A DNA stretch of 64,000 bases from Pseudoruegeria sp. SK021 (GTDB lineage Bacteria > Pseudomonadota > Alphaproteobacteria > Rhodobacterales > Rhodobacteraceae), in contig NZ_MTBG01000021.1 of assembly GCF_002119405.1 (NCBI RefSeq), positions 1 to 64,000 on the forward strand, read 5' to 3'. Below, in pieces: positions 46,787 through 55,359 of this stretch (position 1 is the first letter of the stretch; each line of letters starts with the position of its first letter). Under the pieces are notes generated by a model. It saw only the letters and a program-made list of their open reading frames with translations, was not told the DNA's origin and made no database searches. Position numbers and translations under genes: made by a program.

Positions 46787-47449
46787 ATGACACACCCCCT
46801 TCGCGCGATCCTTTGGGACATGGACGGCACGCTGATCGACAGCGAACCGGCACATGAAGCGGCATTTTTCAGCGCCCTGACCGAAGCAGGGCTCACGGTC
46901 CCCGAGGGCCTGCATGCCGAGTTGCTGGGCGCCAGCGGCGATACGGTCTTTGCCGCGCTTCGTAGGACCACAGAGACGGCGATGACACTGACGCAGTGGA
47001 CCGACCTCAAGCACCGCCACTTCGAACGCCACGCCCGCGCCATCACCCGGCTTGAAACCGCCGCGCTGGCGGAACAACTGGCTGCGCGGGGCGTCCCCAT
47101 GGCGCTGGTGTCGAATTCCACTGCCGACGAGGTCACCTTTTGCCTGCGCGCAACGGGTCTCGACACGCTGCTGACCACCGTGGTCACCCGCGGCGATGTG
47201 GCCAACGGCAAACCAGCCCCGGACGGATATTTGCTTGCCGCGCAAAGACTGGGCGTCGCGCCCGGCGATTGCATTGTGATCGAAGACAGCCGCACCGGCG
47301 CCACTGCCGGACATGCGGCGAAAATGCAGGTGATCTATCACCCGCAGGTTCCAGATGCGCGCCCGCTTCCGGGGGCACAATACCTCGCCCCCGGCCTGCC
47401 CATTGCCCCGCTGATCGAGGCGTTTCTCGGCACGCCCGCCCTCACTTAA
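46787..47449 (+). CDS. HAD-superfamily phosphatase, beta-phosphoglucomutase-like
   Basis: A 220-residue HAD hydrolase. The nucleophile motif is ILWDMDGTLIDSEPAH, motif II is ALVSNSTAD, and motif III/IV is KPAPDGYLLAAQRLG with CIVIEDSRTG. The helical cap between motifs I and II places it with small-molecule phosphatases or phosphoglycolate/sugar-phosphate enzymes. The ATG at 46787 is the last Met before motif I and is preferred to the longer frame from 46718. Substrate unknown. Confidence 0.85.
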   Translation: MTHPLRAILWDMDGTLIDSEPAHEAAFFSALTEAGLTVPEGLHAELLGASGDTVFAALRRTTETAMTLTQWTDLKHRHFERHARAITRLETAALAEQLAARGVPMALVSNSTADEVTFCLRATGLDTLLTTVVTRGDVANGKPAPDGYLLAAQRLGVAPGDCIVIEDSRTGATAGHAAKMQVIYHPQVPDARPLPGAQYLAPGLPIAPLIEAFLGTPALT

Positions 47450-47781
47450 GGGACGCGCGTTTCCTCCGTCGAAGGTGGACCCAGCCTGCCGCCAAGGATG
47501 CGGCCGGCTGGGTCTGGCGATGCGGGATGCCCAACACATTTTCGCCTTTGGGTCTGCCAAAGCCTGACGCGCGAGCAGAAGCGACGGCATCTCAGCCGGA
47601 CGGCCCGGGCAGGTCCATGTCTTTAAGATGGGTGCGCGACTGCAGGTGGGGGCGGCGCAATCCGACAAGTCGCGCAGGCTCACCTCAGGTGAACATCCGG
47701 TTCCGTCCTGCTGAACGTCTTGGCTCTATCGGGATTTGCGCTGCAATGGCATAGTTGATGCAGCCAAGGAAGGAACATGCC
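47450..47781 (+). other. 332-base intergenic stretch, no feature recognised
   Basis: It lies between the HAD phosphatase and pirin genes. Open frames crossing it lack motifs, ribosome-binding sites or coherent codon use. No promoter of a known class or terminator hairpin was recognised, apart from the ribosome-binding site AAGGAAGGA in front of the pirin gene. Confidence 0.5.
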
Positions 47782-48717
47782 ATGAGCTGGAACCCTGCAC
47801 TCACCCCCGGTTGCCCTGACGACATCGGCGTTGACGCCATTGAGACCTTGATCATCCCACGTGCCCGCGACCTTGGCGGGTTCGAGGTGAAGCGCGCGCT
47901 GCCCGCCCCCAAGCGACAGATGGTGGGGCCGTTTATATTCTTTGATCAGGCCGGTCCGGCCGAATTTCTGACCGGACAGGGCATTGACGTGCGGCCACAC
48001 CCCCATATCGGGCTGGGCACGGTGACCTACCTCTATCAGGGGGACTTTCACCATCGCGACAGCATTGGCACGGATCAGATCATCCGACCCGGAGCGCTGA
48101 ACTGGATGGTGGCCGGCAAGGGGGTGTCTCATTCCGAACGCACGTCCGAGGCGGGGCGGCGCGGCCCGCACGGCCTGTTCGGCATCCAGACTTGGCTGGC
48201 CTTGCCGGACGGCATCGAAGACATGGAACCGATGTTCGAACACCACGCCAAGGACGCACTACCTGAAATTGAGGCCGACGGGGTCAATGCCCGCTTGATC
48301 CTTGGCACCGCCTATGGCGAGACCGCGCCGGCGACACTGTTTTCAGAGACATTCTATCTGGATGTTGTGCTGGCCGCGGGCGCACGGATGCCGCTGCCCG
48401 ATGATCACGAGGACCGCGGCCTGTACATCACCCAAGGCTCGGTTTCGATCGCCGGACAGGAGTTCGGCGCGGGACAGATGATGGTGTTCCGCCCCGGTGA
48501 CAAAATTACCGTCGCCGCCGGAGATCAGGGCGCCCGCCTGATGGCCCTTGGCGGCGCCACATTGAACGGCCCCCGGCATATCTGGTGGAATTTTGTCGCG
48601 TCCAGCAAAGAGAAGATCGAGGCCGCCAAAGACGACTGGCGCGCCGGACGTTGGGGGACCGGCCTGTTCGATCTGCCCGTGGATGATCGAGACGACTTCA
48701 TCCCTCTCCCCGGCTGA
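47782..48717 (+). CDS. Pirin family protein
   Basis: A 311-residue bicupin of the pirin family. The N-terminal cupin has the metal site in RPHPHIGLGTVTYL and the later HRDSIGTDQII and SHSERTS. A C-terminal cupin includes GLYITQGSVSIAGQEFGAGQMMVF. Pirins bind iron and may act as redox-sensitive regulators or quercetinase-like dioxygenases. The ATG at 47782 is well spaced from GGAAGGAAC; the frame starting at 47755 runs over that ribosome-binding site. Confidence 0.88.
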   Translation: MSWNPALTPGCPDDIGVDAIETLIIPRARDLGGFEVKRALPAPKRQMVGPFIFFDQAGPAEFLTGQGIDVRPHPHIGLGTVTYLYQGDFHHRDSIGTDQIIRPGALNWMVAGKGVSHSERTSEAGRRGPHGLFGIQTWLALPDGIEDMEPMFEHHAKDALPEIEADGVNARLILGTAYGETAPATLFSETFYLDVVLAAGARMPLPDDHEDRGLYITQGSVSIAGQEFGAGQMMVFRPGDKITVAAGDQGARLMALGGATLNGPRHIWWNFVASSKEKIEAAKDDWRAGRWGTGLFDLPVDDRDDFIPLPG

Positions 48718-48755
48718 TGGTTTATGAGGCTGGCACCACCACAGCCCCCATCGGG

Positions 48756-49556
48756 TCAGGCGCCAACGATAAACCCAAGATCGTGCGACAGCTTGGCCGT
48801 GAACGCGCACAGGGCGGCAACCACAGGACCATCGCTGCGCACATCGACCAATGCCCGCGGGCCGATTGCGGCAATACACAGCTGAACCCGGCCTGTGTAA
48901 TCGTAAACCGGCGCTGAAATCGCCGTGATCCCGGGGACCGGCATGTCGATCGTCACCGCATAGCCTTGGTGCTTGGCCAAGGCGGTTTCCTGCACAAAGG
49001 TGTCGCGGTCGACCCGGAACCAATCCTGCCGCCCGCCTGTCTCTTGGCTGGCAAATTCTGCTTCAATCAGATCAGAGGTCATCGAGGCCGGTAAAAGTGC
49101 GGAAAACAGAATGCCAGTGGCGGTCATCGTCATGTAATAAACGCCGCCGACACGGATATTGAAATGCAAAATATCCATGTGTTCCTGAATATAAACAATG
49201 GTCGGCCCGTGCGGCGCGAACACCGCGACCGAGATATTCAGCCCAAGGGCCTGCGACAGGGCCGCAACCCGCGGGATCGCCTCTCGGACCGGGTTCAGAT
49301 GGCGCAAGCGCACCAATCCGATCTCAAGCGCGAAGGGACCAAGCTGATAGCTGCCATCGGGCGTCTGTTCCACCAGACCGGTGTTGCGCAGGCTGACGAG
49401 ATAGGGATGCAGGCGTCCCGCCGATAGACCGGCCAATCCGGCCAGTTCCGTCAGTTTGATCGCCCGTCCATGCCGGGATAGCGCCTGCAGGATGGCGCCA
49501 CCCGTCTCGACCGAGCCGATCCCGCGCGACACTTTTTCTGGCTTATCGGATGGCAT
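48756..49556 (-). CDS. IclR family transcriptional regulator
   Basis: A 266-residue regulator. It has an N-terminal winged helix (about 15-80; ILQALSRHGRAIKLTELAGLAGLSAGRLHPYLVSL) and a C-terminal IclR effector domain (about 90-260; INISVAVFAPHGPTIVYIQEHM, GYAVTIDMPVPGITAISAPVYDYTG). The ATG at 49556 overlaps the stop of the OsmC gene by one base (TAATG), so the two share a transcript; a longer frame to 49634 is less likely. The operon faces a TRAP transporter across a palindrome-rich gap, so this regulator probably controls both. Confidence 0.87.
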   Translation of the reverse strand: MPSDKPEKVSRGIGSVETGGAILQALSRHGRAIKLTELAGLAGLSAGRLHPYLVSLRNTGLVEQTPDGSYQLGPFALEIGLVRLRHLNPVREAIPRVAALSQALGLNISVAVFAPHGPTIVYIQEHMDILHFNIRVGGVYYMTMTATGILFSALLPASMTSDLIEAEFASQETGGRQDWFRVDRDTFVQETALAKHQGYAVTIDMPVPGITAISAPVYDYTGRVQLCIAAIGPRALVDVRSDGPVVAALCAFTAKLSHDLGFIVGA

Positions 49557-50713
49557 TAGCTCGTTTCGATTTGCGTTTCTGAAATGCGCACCAGCGGTTT
49601 CAGCGCGGTCCGGCACAGCGCATGCAGATAGCATGCTCGTTCTGCCAAGTCGATCAATTCAACCACCTGTTCGGGGCTAGCCGTGTCCGATTCCACGAAA
49701 ATATGGGTTTCTACCGGGGCAAACGTGGCAGGCTGGCCTGTCCCCGAGGATGCGCCGCCTTGGCCGAACCGCGTGTCCTGAACCAAGCGGACAGAGTTGA
49801 GATCGACATCAAGTAAACCGGCAAGGATCTCAAGCTGCGTCATGAAGCAAAATCCGATCCCAGCGGACACATAAGACGCAGCATCAGGCGCGTCGGCCCC
49901 GCCGGCAAGGAACCGCCATCCACTGCCACAGGGCGCACGCAATTCTTGATACAGGTCAAGCGGCGCGTCCGGCACCACCATTCCGCCCGCCGAGACGTGC
50001 AAGGGGTGGCCGGTTGTGGACGCCCGCGACCAATTGCCGGCGGTCAGAATGTGCGACACCGGGCGCCCGGCCCCCTGCGCCTCACAAATCGGGCGCGGGT
50101 CTGCGACCGGCGCAGACACCGGCGCCGGGTGCGACAGCGCCAAAGGACGCTGGTTCAGATAGCCGCGAAACTGTCCCTGCCATTGCTCGCGCACCGCCCC
50201 CGCGACCGAGGCGACATGAACCGCGTCACTGACCAATGCCATCAGGCTGGCGTTGTCCAAAGTCTGGCCGGTGTTCTGGCCCGGCGTGACCGTGACGGTA
50301 AACGGCAAGGCACCGCCATGCATGGTCTTGTCGCGCATTTTCCCGTCAACGGAATAGAAATTGTCGACGCTGATCCCGAACCGGCCCAGATCAATTCCAC
50401 GCAGCCGGGCCAATGCCTGAATTTCTTCGGCGAACGACAGGGCAAACCCGACCGACAAAAAGCCCAAAGGCGGCGGTGCGGCGTCCCATCCGTGCAGGTT
50501 CGGGCCTTCGTCACTGGCCATCCGCCACGCGCGCCCGGTGGCCGCATTCGACAGCACCCCGACCTTTTGAAACCCCGATACCGACCACGCCACCATCCGG
50601 CACGCGCCACTATCGGTCAACGCGGACACTTGGTTTGCGGGTGCGTCAACGGCATCGAATACCAGCCCCTGTGCTTCTGATCCCAAGACGTTCACTGCAT
50701 TCCGCCAGACCAT
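49556..50713 (-). CDS. Tandem OsmC-like protein
   Basis: A 385-residue protein that appears to contain two OsmC-like halves. The N-terminal half has the central-helix segment PPPLGFLSVGFALSF (no Cys); the C-terminal half has VSAGIGFCFMTQLEILAGL and AERACYLHALCRTAL, which keep the family's redox cysteines as Cys289 and Cys361. Family OsmC/Ohr proteins reduce organic peroxides with their two cysteines. Here one half may be degenerate or structural. The ATG at 50713 has GAGGAGGG upstream; the longer frame starts with TTG inside that ribosome-binding site. It is co-transcribed with the IclR gene. Confidence 0.7.
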   Translation of the reverse strand: MVWRNAVNVLGSEAQGLVFDAVDAPANQVSALTDSGACRMVAWSVSGFQKVGVLSNAATGRAWRMASDEGPNLHGWDAAPPPLGFLSVGFALSFAEEIQALARLRGIDLGRFGISVDNFYSVDGKMRDKTMHGGALPFTVTVTPGQNTGQTLDNASLMALVSDAVHVASVAGAVREQWQGQFRGYLNQRPLALSHPAPVSAPVADPRPICEAQGAGRPVSHILTAGNWSRASTTGHPLHVSAGGMVVPDAPLDLYQELRAPCGSGWRFLAGGADAPDAASYVSAGIGFCFMTQLEILAGLLDVDLNSVRLVQDTRFGQGGASSGTGQPATFAPVETHIFVESDTASPEQVVELIDLAERACYLHALCRTALKPLVRISETQIETS

Positions 50714-50764
50714 GACTTCCCTCCTCAACGCTGCAACAACGTACCGCCATGCAGTACACTTGAT

Positions 50765-50804
50765 CCGTATTACGGTTTTTCTTGATTTTTTGCAATTAGC
50801 AAAA
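50765..50804. promoter_or_regulatory. Two palindromes between the OsmC/IclR and TRAP operons
   Basis: CCGTA-T-TACGG (50765-50775) is a perfect inverted repeat. TTTTGC-AATTA-GCAAAA (50788-50804) is a second, six-base one with a five-base spacer. Both lie in the 127-base divergent gap, a typical place for an IclR-family operator. Which one, if any, is bound is not known. Confidence 0.55.
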
Positions 50805-50840
50805 TAGTCTGCTCCATACTAACATGGGAGGAGAAACAGA

Positions 50841-51905
50841 ATGACACGCGCGGTATTTACAGCGACGTTATCCTTGGCCCTTGCCAGCTTCACGGCAGTG
50901 GCGGCGCAAGAAACAATCCGGCTTACGACCGTTTCCGGCTATCCAACAACGGCCACATGGGTCGGCAAGTTCGAAGAGATATTCGTGCCTGAGGTTGACA
51001 AAAATCTCGCCGAAACAGGCAACTACAAGATCGACTGGACCTATGGATGGGGCGGCGCGATCGTCTCACCGAAAGGCGAGCTTGAAGCAATCGAAAGCGG
51101 GCTAGCCGATATTGGCGTGGTCCAGACTGTGTTCCACCCCGACCGCCTGCGGGTATATGACATTGCCTATGCAACGCCGTTTGTGTCGACCGATATTGAC
51201 CTGATTTCCGCCACCGTGAACGATCTGGCGCAAACCTTTCCCGCGATGCAGCAGGTGTGGGCCGACAACAACCAACACATGCTGACCAGTCTGGCGGCGG
51301 TCGATAACTATCAGATTTTCCTCAAGGGCGACTATACCGGAACGGAAAGCCTTGCCGGGCTGAAGCTGGGCGGGGCCGGTATGAACCTGCGCTATGTTGA
51401 AAGTGTTGGCGCAATCGGCGTGTCCTCGACGCTGGCCGATTTCTATAATGGCATCGCAACCGGGATCTTTGACGGCACAATCGTCTGGGCGACTGCGGCT
51501 GAATCCTTCAAGATCTATGAAGCCGCGCCAACCGTGGTCAAAGTGGACTTCGGCGGCGTCAACTCCATGGCGCTGACGATGAACCTGCAAATGTGGGACG
51601 GCCTGCCCGAAGAAGTCCAGACCGCGATGAACGCCGCGGCAGAGGTTTATCGCAAGGGGCTGGCGAATTATTCGATGGCCGAAGCCGAGCGGGCGCTGGA
51701 TGCAATCGACGCGGCGGGTGCAACGATCATCAACGTGTCCGACGACGACCGTGCGGCATGGGCGCGGGGCATGGACAACATCGCGCAGGAATGGGCCGAA
51801 GAAGTGACGGCCACCGGTGCGCCGGGTGGTGAGATCCTTGCAGCCTATATCGCCGCGATGCGCGCCGCAGACCAGCCGGTCTTGCGCGATTGGGCAGCCC
51901 AATAG
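50841..51905 (+). CDS. TRAP transporter substrate-binding protein (DctP type)
   Basis: A 354-residue periplasmic binding protein with an N-terminal signal peptide (ending near FTAVAAQETI). The body fits the DctP/TAXI-like TRAP family: GELEAIESGLADIGVVQTVF in the first lobe, and YNGIATGIFDGTIVWATAAES with the conserved context for the binding site. It would deliver an organic acid to the membrane components encoded next. The cargo is unknown; the GST and IclR neighbours hint at an aromatic or other xenobiotic-like acid, as inference only. Confidence 0.86.
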   Translation: MTRAVFTATLSLALASFTAVAAQETIRLTTVSGYPTTATWVGKFEEIFVPEVDKNLAETGNYKIDWTYGWGGAIVSPKGELEAIESGLADIGVVQTVFHPDRLRVYDIAYATPFVSTDIDLISATVNDLAQTFPAMQQVWADNNQHMLTSLAAVDNYQIFLKGDYTGTESLAGLKLGGAGMNLRYVESVGAIGVSSTLADFYNGIATGIFDGTIVWATAAESFKIYEAAPTVVKVDFGGVNSMALTMNLQMWDGLPEEVQTAMNAAAEVYRKGLANYSMAEAERALDAIDAAGATIINVSDDDRAAWARGMDNIAQEWAEEVTATGAPGGEILAAYIAAMRAADQPVLRDWAAQ

Positions 51906-51948
51906 CAACGGCGGCACCGCCGGGCGGTGCCGGAACCCGGAGTTTGAA

Positions 51949-52467
51949 ATGATCCTGACCTATGCGAACAGGATCTGCGCAGCGGCTGGCACTACGCTGG
52001 TCGTCGCCCAGATGCTCTTGATTTGTAGCGACATCTTCATGCGAAGCGCCTTTTCAGCCCCGATTGCTGGTGTGCCTGAATTGGTCGAACTGGCAATTGT
52101 GGGGTTGGTGTTTCTGCAAATCCCCAACGCCATCAAAACCGAGGCCTTCATCCGATCTGACGGCTTGTTCTACAGCCTCGCGGCACGCAACCCGATGCTG
52201 GGGCGTATCATCGACACCGCCTTTTCATTGGTGGGCGCGGCGGTGATGGCGGTGATTGCTTATGGCATGTGGTTCAAGTTCACCAACGCGGTGGACCGCA
52301 ACCTGTTCACCGGCAATCCCGGCCTGTTCACCGCCCCGATCTGGCCCGCGCTGCTGTGCATCGTCGTGGGCGCGGTGCTTGGATGTCTCAACTACCTTGC
52401 CCGCAGCTATGCGGCGGCGCTCGGACAGACTTTACTCATTGCGGAGACCACTGATGAGCGGACTTGA
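51949..52467 (+). CDS. TRAP transporter small permease (DctQ type)
   Basis: A 172-residue protein with four membrane helices, as usual for DctQ. GVPELVELAIVGLVFLQIP is the family block in the second helix. The ATG at 51949 begins the first helix. It overlaps the large permease gene by 14 bases, so coupling is likely. Confidence 0.85.
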   Translation: MILTYANRICAAAGTTLVVAQMLLICSDIFMRSAFSAPIAGVPELVELAIVGLVFLQIPNAIKTEAFIRSDGLFYSLAARNPMLGRIIDTAFSLVGAAVMAVIAYGMWFKFTNAVDRNLFTGNPGLFTAPIWPALLCIVVGAVLGCLNYLARSYAAALGQTLLIAETTDERT

Positions 52468-53758
52468 ACTTGGTTCCATTTCCCTGATCGTGATGATCGC
52501 ATTGATCTATCTGGGGATGCATGTCGCGATCGCATTGGCCTCGGTGTCGTTCGTTGCCTTGTGGTTTTACAAAGGGAATGTGTTGGTGGCCCTGTCGCTG
52601 TCCACGCTGGTCACGAAGGATGCGATTGCGTCCTATTCCTTTGGGGTGGTGCCGCTGTTCGTGCTGATGGGAATGTTCGTCAACGAGGCGGGATTGGGCA
52701 AAGACATCTACACAGTCGCCAATTCTGCGTTCCGAAAACTGAATGGCGGATTGGGCATTGCCACCGTCGCCGCAAATGCCGTCTTCGCGGCGATTACCGG
52801 CATCTCGATTGCCTCGGCCGCGATTTTCACCCGGATCGCCGTGCCAGAGATGATGCGCTATGGGCATACAGCCAAATTCTCCGTGGGCGTGGTGGCCGGG
52901 TCGTCGGTCTTAGGCATGTTGATCCCGCCCTCGGTGTTGCTGATCGTTTACGGCTTGATCGCCGAAGTTTCGATTGCCGATATGTTCACCGCCGGAATAC
53001 TGCCCGGGATCGTGTTGGCCATTCTCTACTGCGTGCTGATCTTGGCCTTGTGCCGCTTCGCCCCCGGCTTCACCGGCCGCGCCGTCGTTCCCGATGATGC
53101 GGTGGGCTTGGGGCTTATAAAATCCCTCACATTGCTGGCGCCAACCGTGGTGCTGATCACGCTGGTTCTGGGCGGAATTTACGGCGGCGTCTTTACCCCA
53201 ACCGAAGCCGGTGCAGCGGGCGCATTCGCTGCCATGGTGATTGCGGCGGTCAAAGGCAAACTGTCGTGGCCCGTACTGTGGCGCCTGGCCTCAGATACTG
53301 GCCGGATCACCGCGTCGATCCTGTTCTTGATCATTGCGGCCAGCATGTATTCCAGAATGTTAGGCGTGCTTGGCATCCCGTCTTTGCTCGCCCAAGAGCT
53401 GACCGGGATGGAGGCCAGCTTTACCATGGTGCTGCTGATCTACGTCGCCTTGATGATCTTCCTCGGCACCATTTTGGATTCCACATCGATCATTCTGCTG
53501 CTGGTTCCGTTGTTCATCCCGGCGTTCCTCAGCTACGATGTCAATCTGGTCTGGCTGGGAATTGTGACGGTGCTCGGGGTTGAAATCGGTCTGTTGACCC
53601 CGCCCCTTGGCATCGCCTGTTTCGTGATCAAAGGCTCGCTCGAAGATCGGACGATCGGACTGAAGACAATCTTCCTTGGCGCCCTGCCCTTCGCCTTGAC
53701 CATGGGCGTCGCCTTGTTGACGGTGATTTTATTCCCGTCCCTGACATTTTCAAATTGA
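52454..53758 (+). CDS. TRAP transporter large permease (DctM type)
   Basis: A 434-residue membrane protein with about 12 helices and the DctM signatures VVPLFVLMGMFVNEAGLGKD, VVAGSSVLGMLIPPSVLLIVYG and FTPTEAGAAGAFAAMVI. It couples solute uptake to a sodium or proton gradient. The start at 52454 lies inside the small permease frame; a longer frame from 52256 is a shadow. The next gene, a GST, starts 12 bases after its stop. Confidence 0.9.
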   Translation: MSGLELGSISLIVMIALIYLGMHVAIALASVSFVALWFYKGNVLVALSLSTLVTKDAIASYSFGVVPLFVLMGMFVNEAGLGKDIYTVANSAFRKLNGGLGIATVAANAVFAAITGISIASAAIFTRIAVPEMMRYGHTAKFSVGVVAGSSVLGMLIPPSVLLIVYGLIAEVSIADMFTAGILPGIVLAILYCVLILALCRFAPGFTGRAVVPDDAVGLGLIKSLTLLAPTVVLITLVLGGIYGGVFTPTEAGAAGAFAAMVIAAVKGKLSWPVLWRLASDTGRITASILFLIIAASMYSRMLGVLGIPSLLAQELTGMEASFTMVLLIYVALMIFLGTILDSTSIILLLVPLFIPAFLSYDVNLVWLGIVTVLGVEIGLLTPPLGIACFVIKGSLEDRTIGLKTIFLGALPFALTMGVALLTVILFPSLTFSN

Positions 53759-53769
53759 AGGTAAAACCG

Positions 53770-54555
53770 ATGCTTAAGCTGTACCATGCCGGAAATTCCG
53801 TGTGTTCTATCAAGGCACGTCTGGCCCTTGAGGAAGCCGAGCTGCCTTGGGAAGGTGTCGAACTGAACCTTGGCCGCGGCGACCAGCATGACCCCGAATA
53901 CATGACGCTCAATCGCGCCGGGGTCGTGCCAACCTTGATCGATGCGGGCCGCGTCCTTGTCGAATCCAGCATCATCATCGATTATGTGGCCGGGCAAAGT
54001 GCCGGACCAAGTCTGATCCCGTCCGATCCCTATCGGGCCGCCCGCGCCCGTCAGTGGTGCCTGCGAGGCCTAGCCATGCACGCGGCAGCCAATACTGTCA
54101 GTTTCGCTTCATTTGGTCGTCTGCCGATGTTGGCGAAAACGCCAGCAGACCGCGACGCCATTTATGCCAGAATGCCCGATCCCGACGCGGCGGCGAAACG
54201 GCGCGATCTGGTCGATAACGGTGTCAACTCACCCCGGGTTGGTGCCGCGCTGGCCATCCTACGCCAGATGGCAGAAGATATCGAAGCTGAACTGACGGAA
54301 ACCAAAGGCCCGTGGTTGGCCGGTGAACAGTACTCATTGGCGGACATCGCTGTCGCGGCCTATGTGTACCGCACCCAATGTGTTGGCTTGTCGCAACTGT
54401 GGACCGACACCTGCCCCAACATGACCCAGTGGTGGGCGGCGCTCACGGCGCGTCCGGCATGGCTGCGGGCCACCGAGCCTTGGCTGAATGACGACCAATT
54501 GGCGGTGATGGATCTGGAAGGTCGCAAGGCATTTGCCCCGATCTTGGCGGCCTGA
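53770..54555 (+). CDS. Glutathione S-transferase family protein
   Basis: A 261-residue protein with an N-terminal thioredoxin-like GST domain (KLYHAGNSVCSIKARLALEEAELPW, with the glutathione-site residues GVVPTLID and VESSIIIDYV) and a helical C-terminal domain ending near WLRATEP. The ATG at 53770 has AAGG upstream; a TTG 15 bases earlier is the alternative. It closes the TRAP operon, so it probably acts on the imported compound or a product of it. Confidence 0.84.
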   Translation: MLKLYHAGNSVCSIKARLALEEAELPWEGVELNLGRGDQHDPEYMTLNRAGVVPTLIDAGRVLVESSIIIDYVAGQSAGPSLIPSDPYRAARARQWCLRGLAMHAAANTVSFASFGRLPMLAKTPADRDAIYARMPDPDAAAKRRDLVDNGVNSPRVGAALAILRQMAEDIEAELTETKGPWLAGEQYSLADIAVAAYVYRTQCVGLSQLWTDTCPNMTQWWAALTARPAWLRATEPWLNDDQLAVMDLEGRKAFAPILAA

Positions 54556-54597
54556 CAAAAGCCGCAGTCCAATGATGCGCGAGGCACACACTCAGGG

Positions 54598-54623
54598 GGA
54601 ACCAGTTTCCCCTGTACCGCGTT
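54598..54623 (+). promoter_or_regulatory. EcfG-like promoter (perfect consensus) before the lipocalin gene
   Basis: GGAAC (54598-54602), 17 bases, then CGTT (54620-54623): an exact match to the GGAAC-N16/17-CGTT promoter of the alphaproteobacterial general stress sigma factor. A start site near 54630 would give a 30-base leader before the lipocalin ATG. Confidence 0.75.
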
Positions 54624-54660
54624 TCTTCAGAGCCTTGACGTGGTTCAGAAAGATGACCCG

Positions 54661-55209
54661 ATGCGTTTAATACCTTTTGCTGCTCTGCTGACTGCAGGAT
54701 TTCTGTCGGCTTGTGCCGCATTTCAGTCGCCGCCCGTCTCAAATACCACGGTTCCAGAGCCTCGCACCCCCGTCGATTTGGATCGTTATCTTGGGGCGTG
54801 GTACGAACAGGCCCGGTTCGATCATTCGTTCGAGCGCGGCTGTTCGGATGTGTCCGCAGAATACGCGTTGCGCGACGATGGCAAAATCTCGGTCCTGAAC
54901 AGCTGCGTCAAAGACGGAAAACCAAAGGTTACTGAAGGTGTCGCCACGCTGGCCGATCCGGGCGACAGTACCAAGCTTAAGGTCAGTTTCTTTGGCCCGT
55001 TCAAAGGCGATTACTGGATTTTGGATCACGCCGAGGACTATGCGTGGTCGATCGTTGGCGAGCCGAGTGGGCGTTATCTGTGGATTTTGACACGGGATAA
55101 AGTGATCAGCCCCGAGACCTTCGACGCGCTGGCAGCACGTGCGCAGGGCATGGGCTATTCCCTTGAAGGATTGATCCGGGTCGATCAATCCGGCCCTGTG
55201 CGTGAGTGA
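54661..55209 (+). CDS. Outer-membrane lipocalin lipoprotein, Blc-like
   Basis: A 182-residue protein with a lipoprotein signal whose lipobox is LSAC, giving a lipid-modified Cys at about residue 18. The body is a bacterial lipocalin: DLDRYLGAWYEQARFDHSFERG is the first strand with the conserved Trp, and YLWILTRDKVISPE is the third conserved region. Blc-like lipocalins bind lipids in the envelope and are stress-induced. The ATG at 54661 starts the signal peptide. The GTG at 54640 only adds seven residues and is less likely. Confidence 0.87.
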   Translation: MRLIPFAALLTAGFLSACAAFQSPPVSNTTVPEPRTPVDLDRYLGAWYEQARFDHSFERGCSDVSAEYALRDDGKISVLNSCVKDGKPKVTEGVATLADPGDSTKLKVSFFGPFKGDYWILDHAEDYAWSIVGEPSGRYLWILTRDKVISPETFDALAARAQGMGYSLEGLIRVDQSGPVRE

Positions 55210-55288
55210 TCAGGCGGAAAATACGCGGCGGTTAATCCAGCCGGACGGCAGCCTGTTCACGTGCGAGATCCCTCAACCGGCATATATC

Positions 55289-55326
55289 ACGCCCCCCATC
55301 TGGTCCCAGGTGGGGGGCGTTTTCTG
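55289..55326 (+). terminator. Strong intrinsic terminator after the lipocalin gene
   Basis: ACGCCCCCCA (55289-55298) pairs with TGGGGGGCGT (55311-55320) over 10 perfect bases, with an inner CTGG/CCAG pair in the loop, followed by TTTCTGTTT. This is a textbook stem plus T-rich tail. It lies between the convergent lipocalin and RND genes. Confidence 0.85.
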
Positions 55327-55359
55327 TTTGAGGCAGGCCTTGGCCAGGCCGGTCGTTGG

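Noticed and set aside
46118-47683. A 521-residue minus-strand open frame
   Set aside because: It runs antisense to the TPR protein end and the HAD phosphatase, both with clear motifs; its own translation has no family motif.
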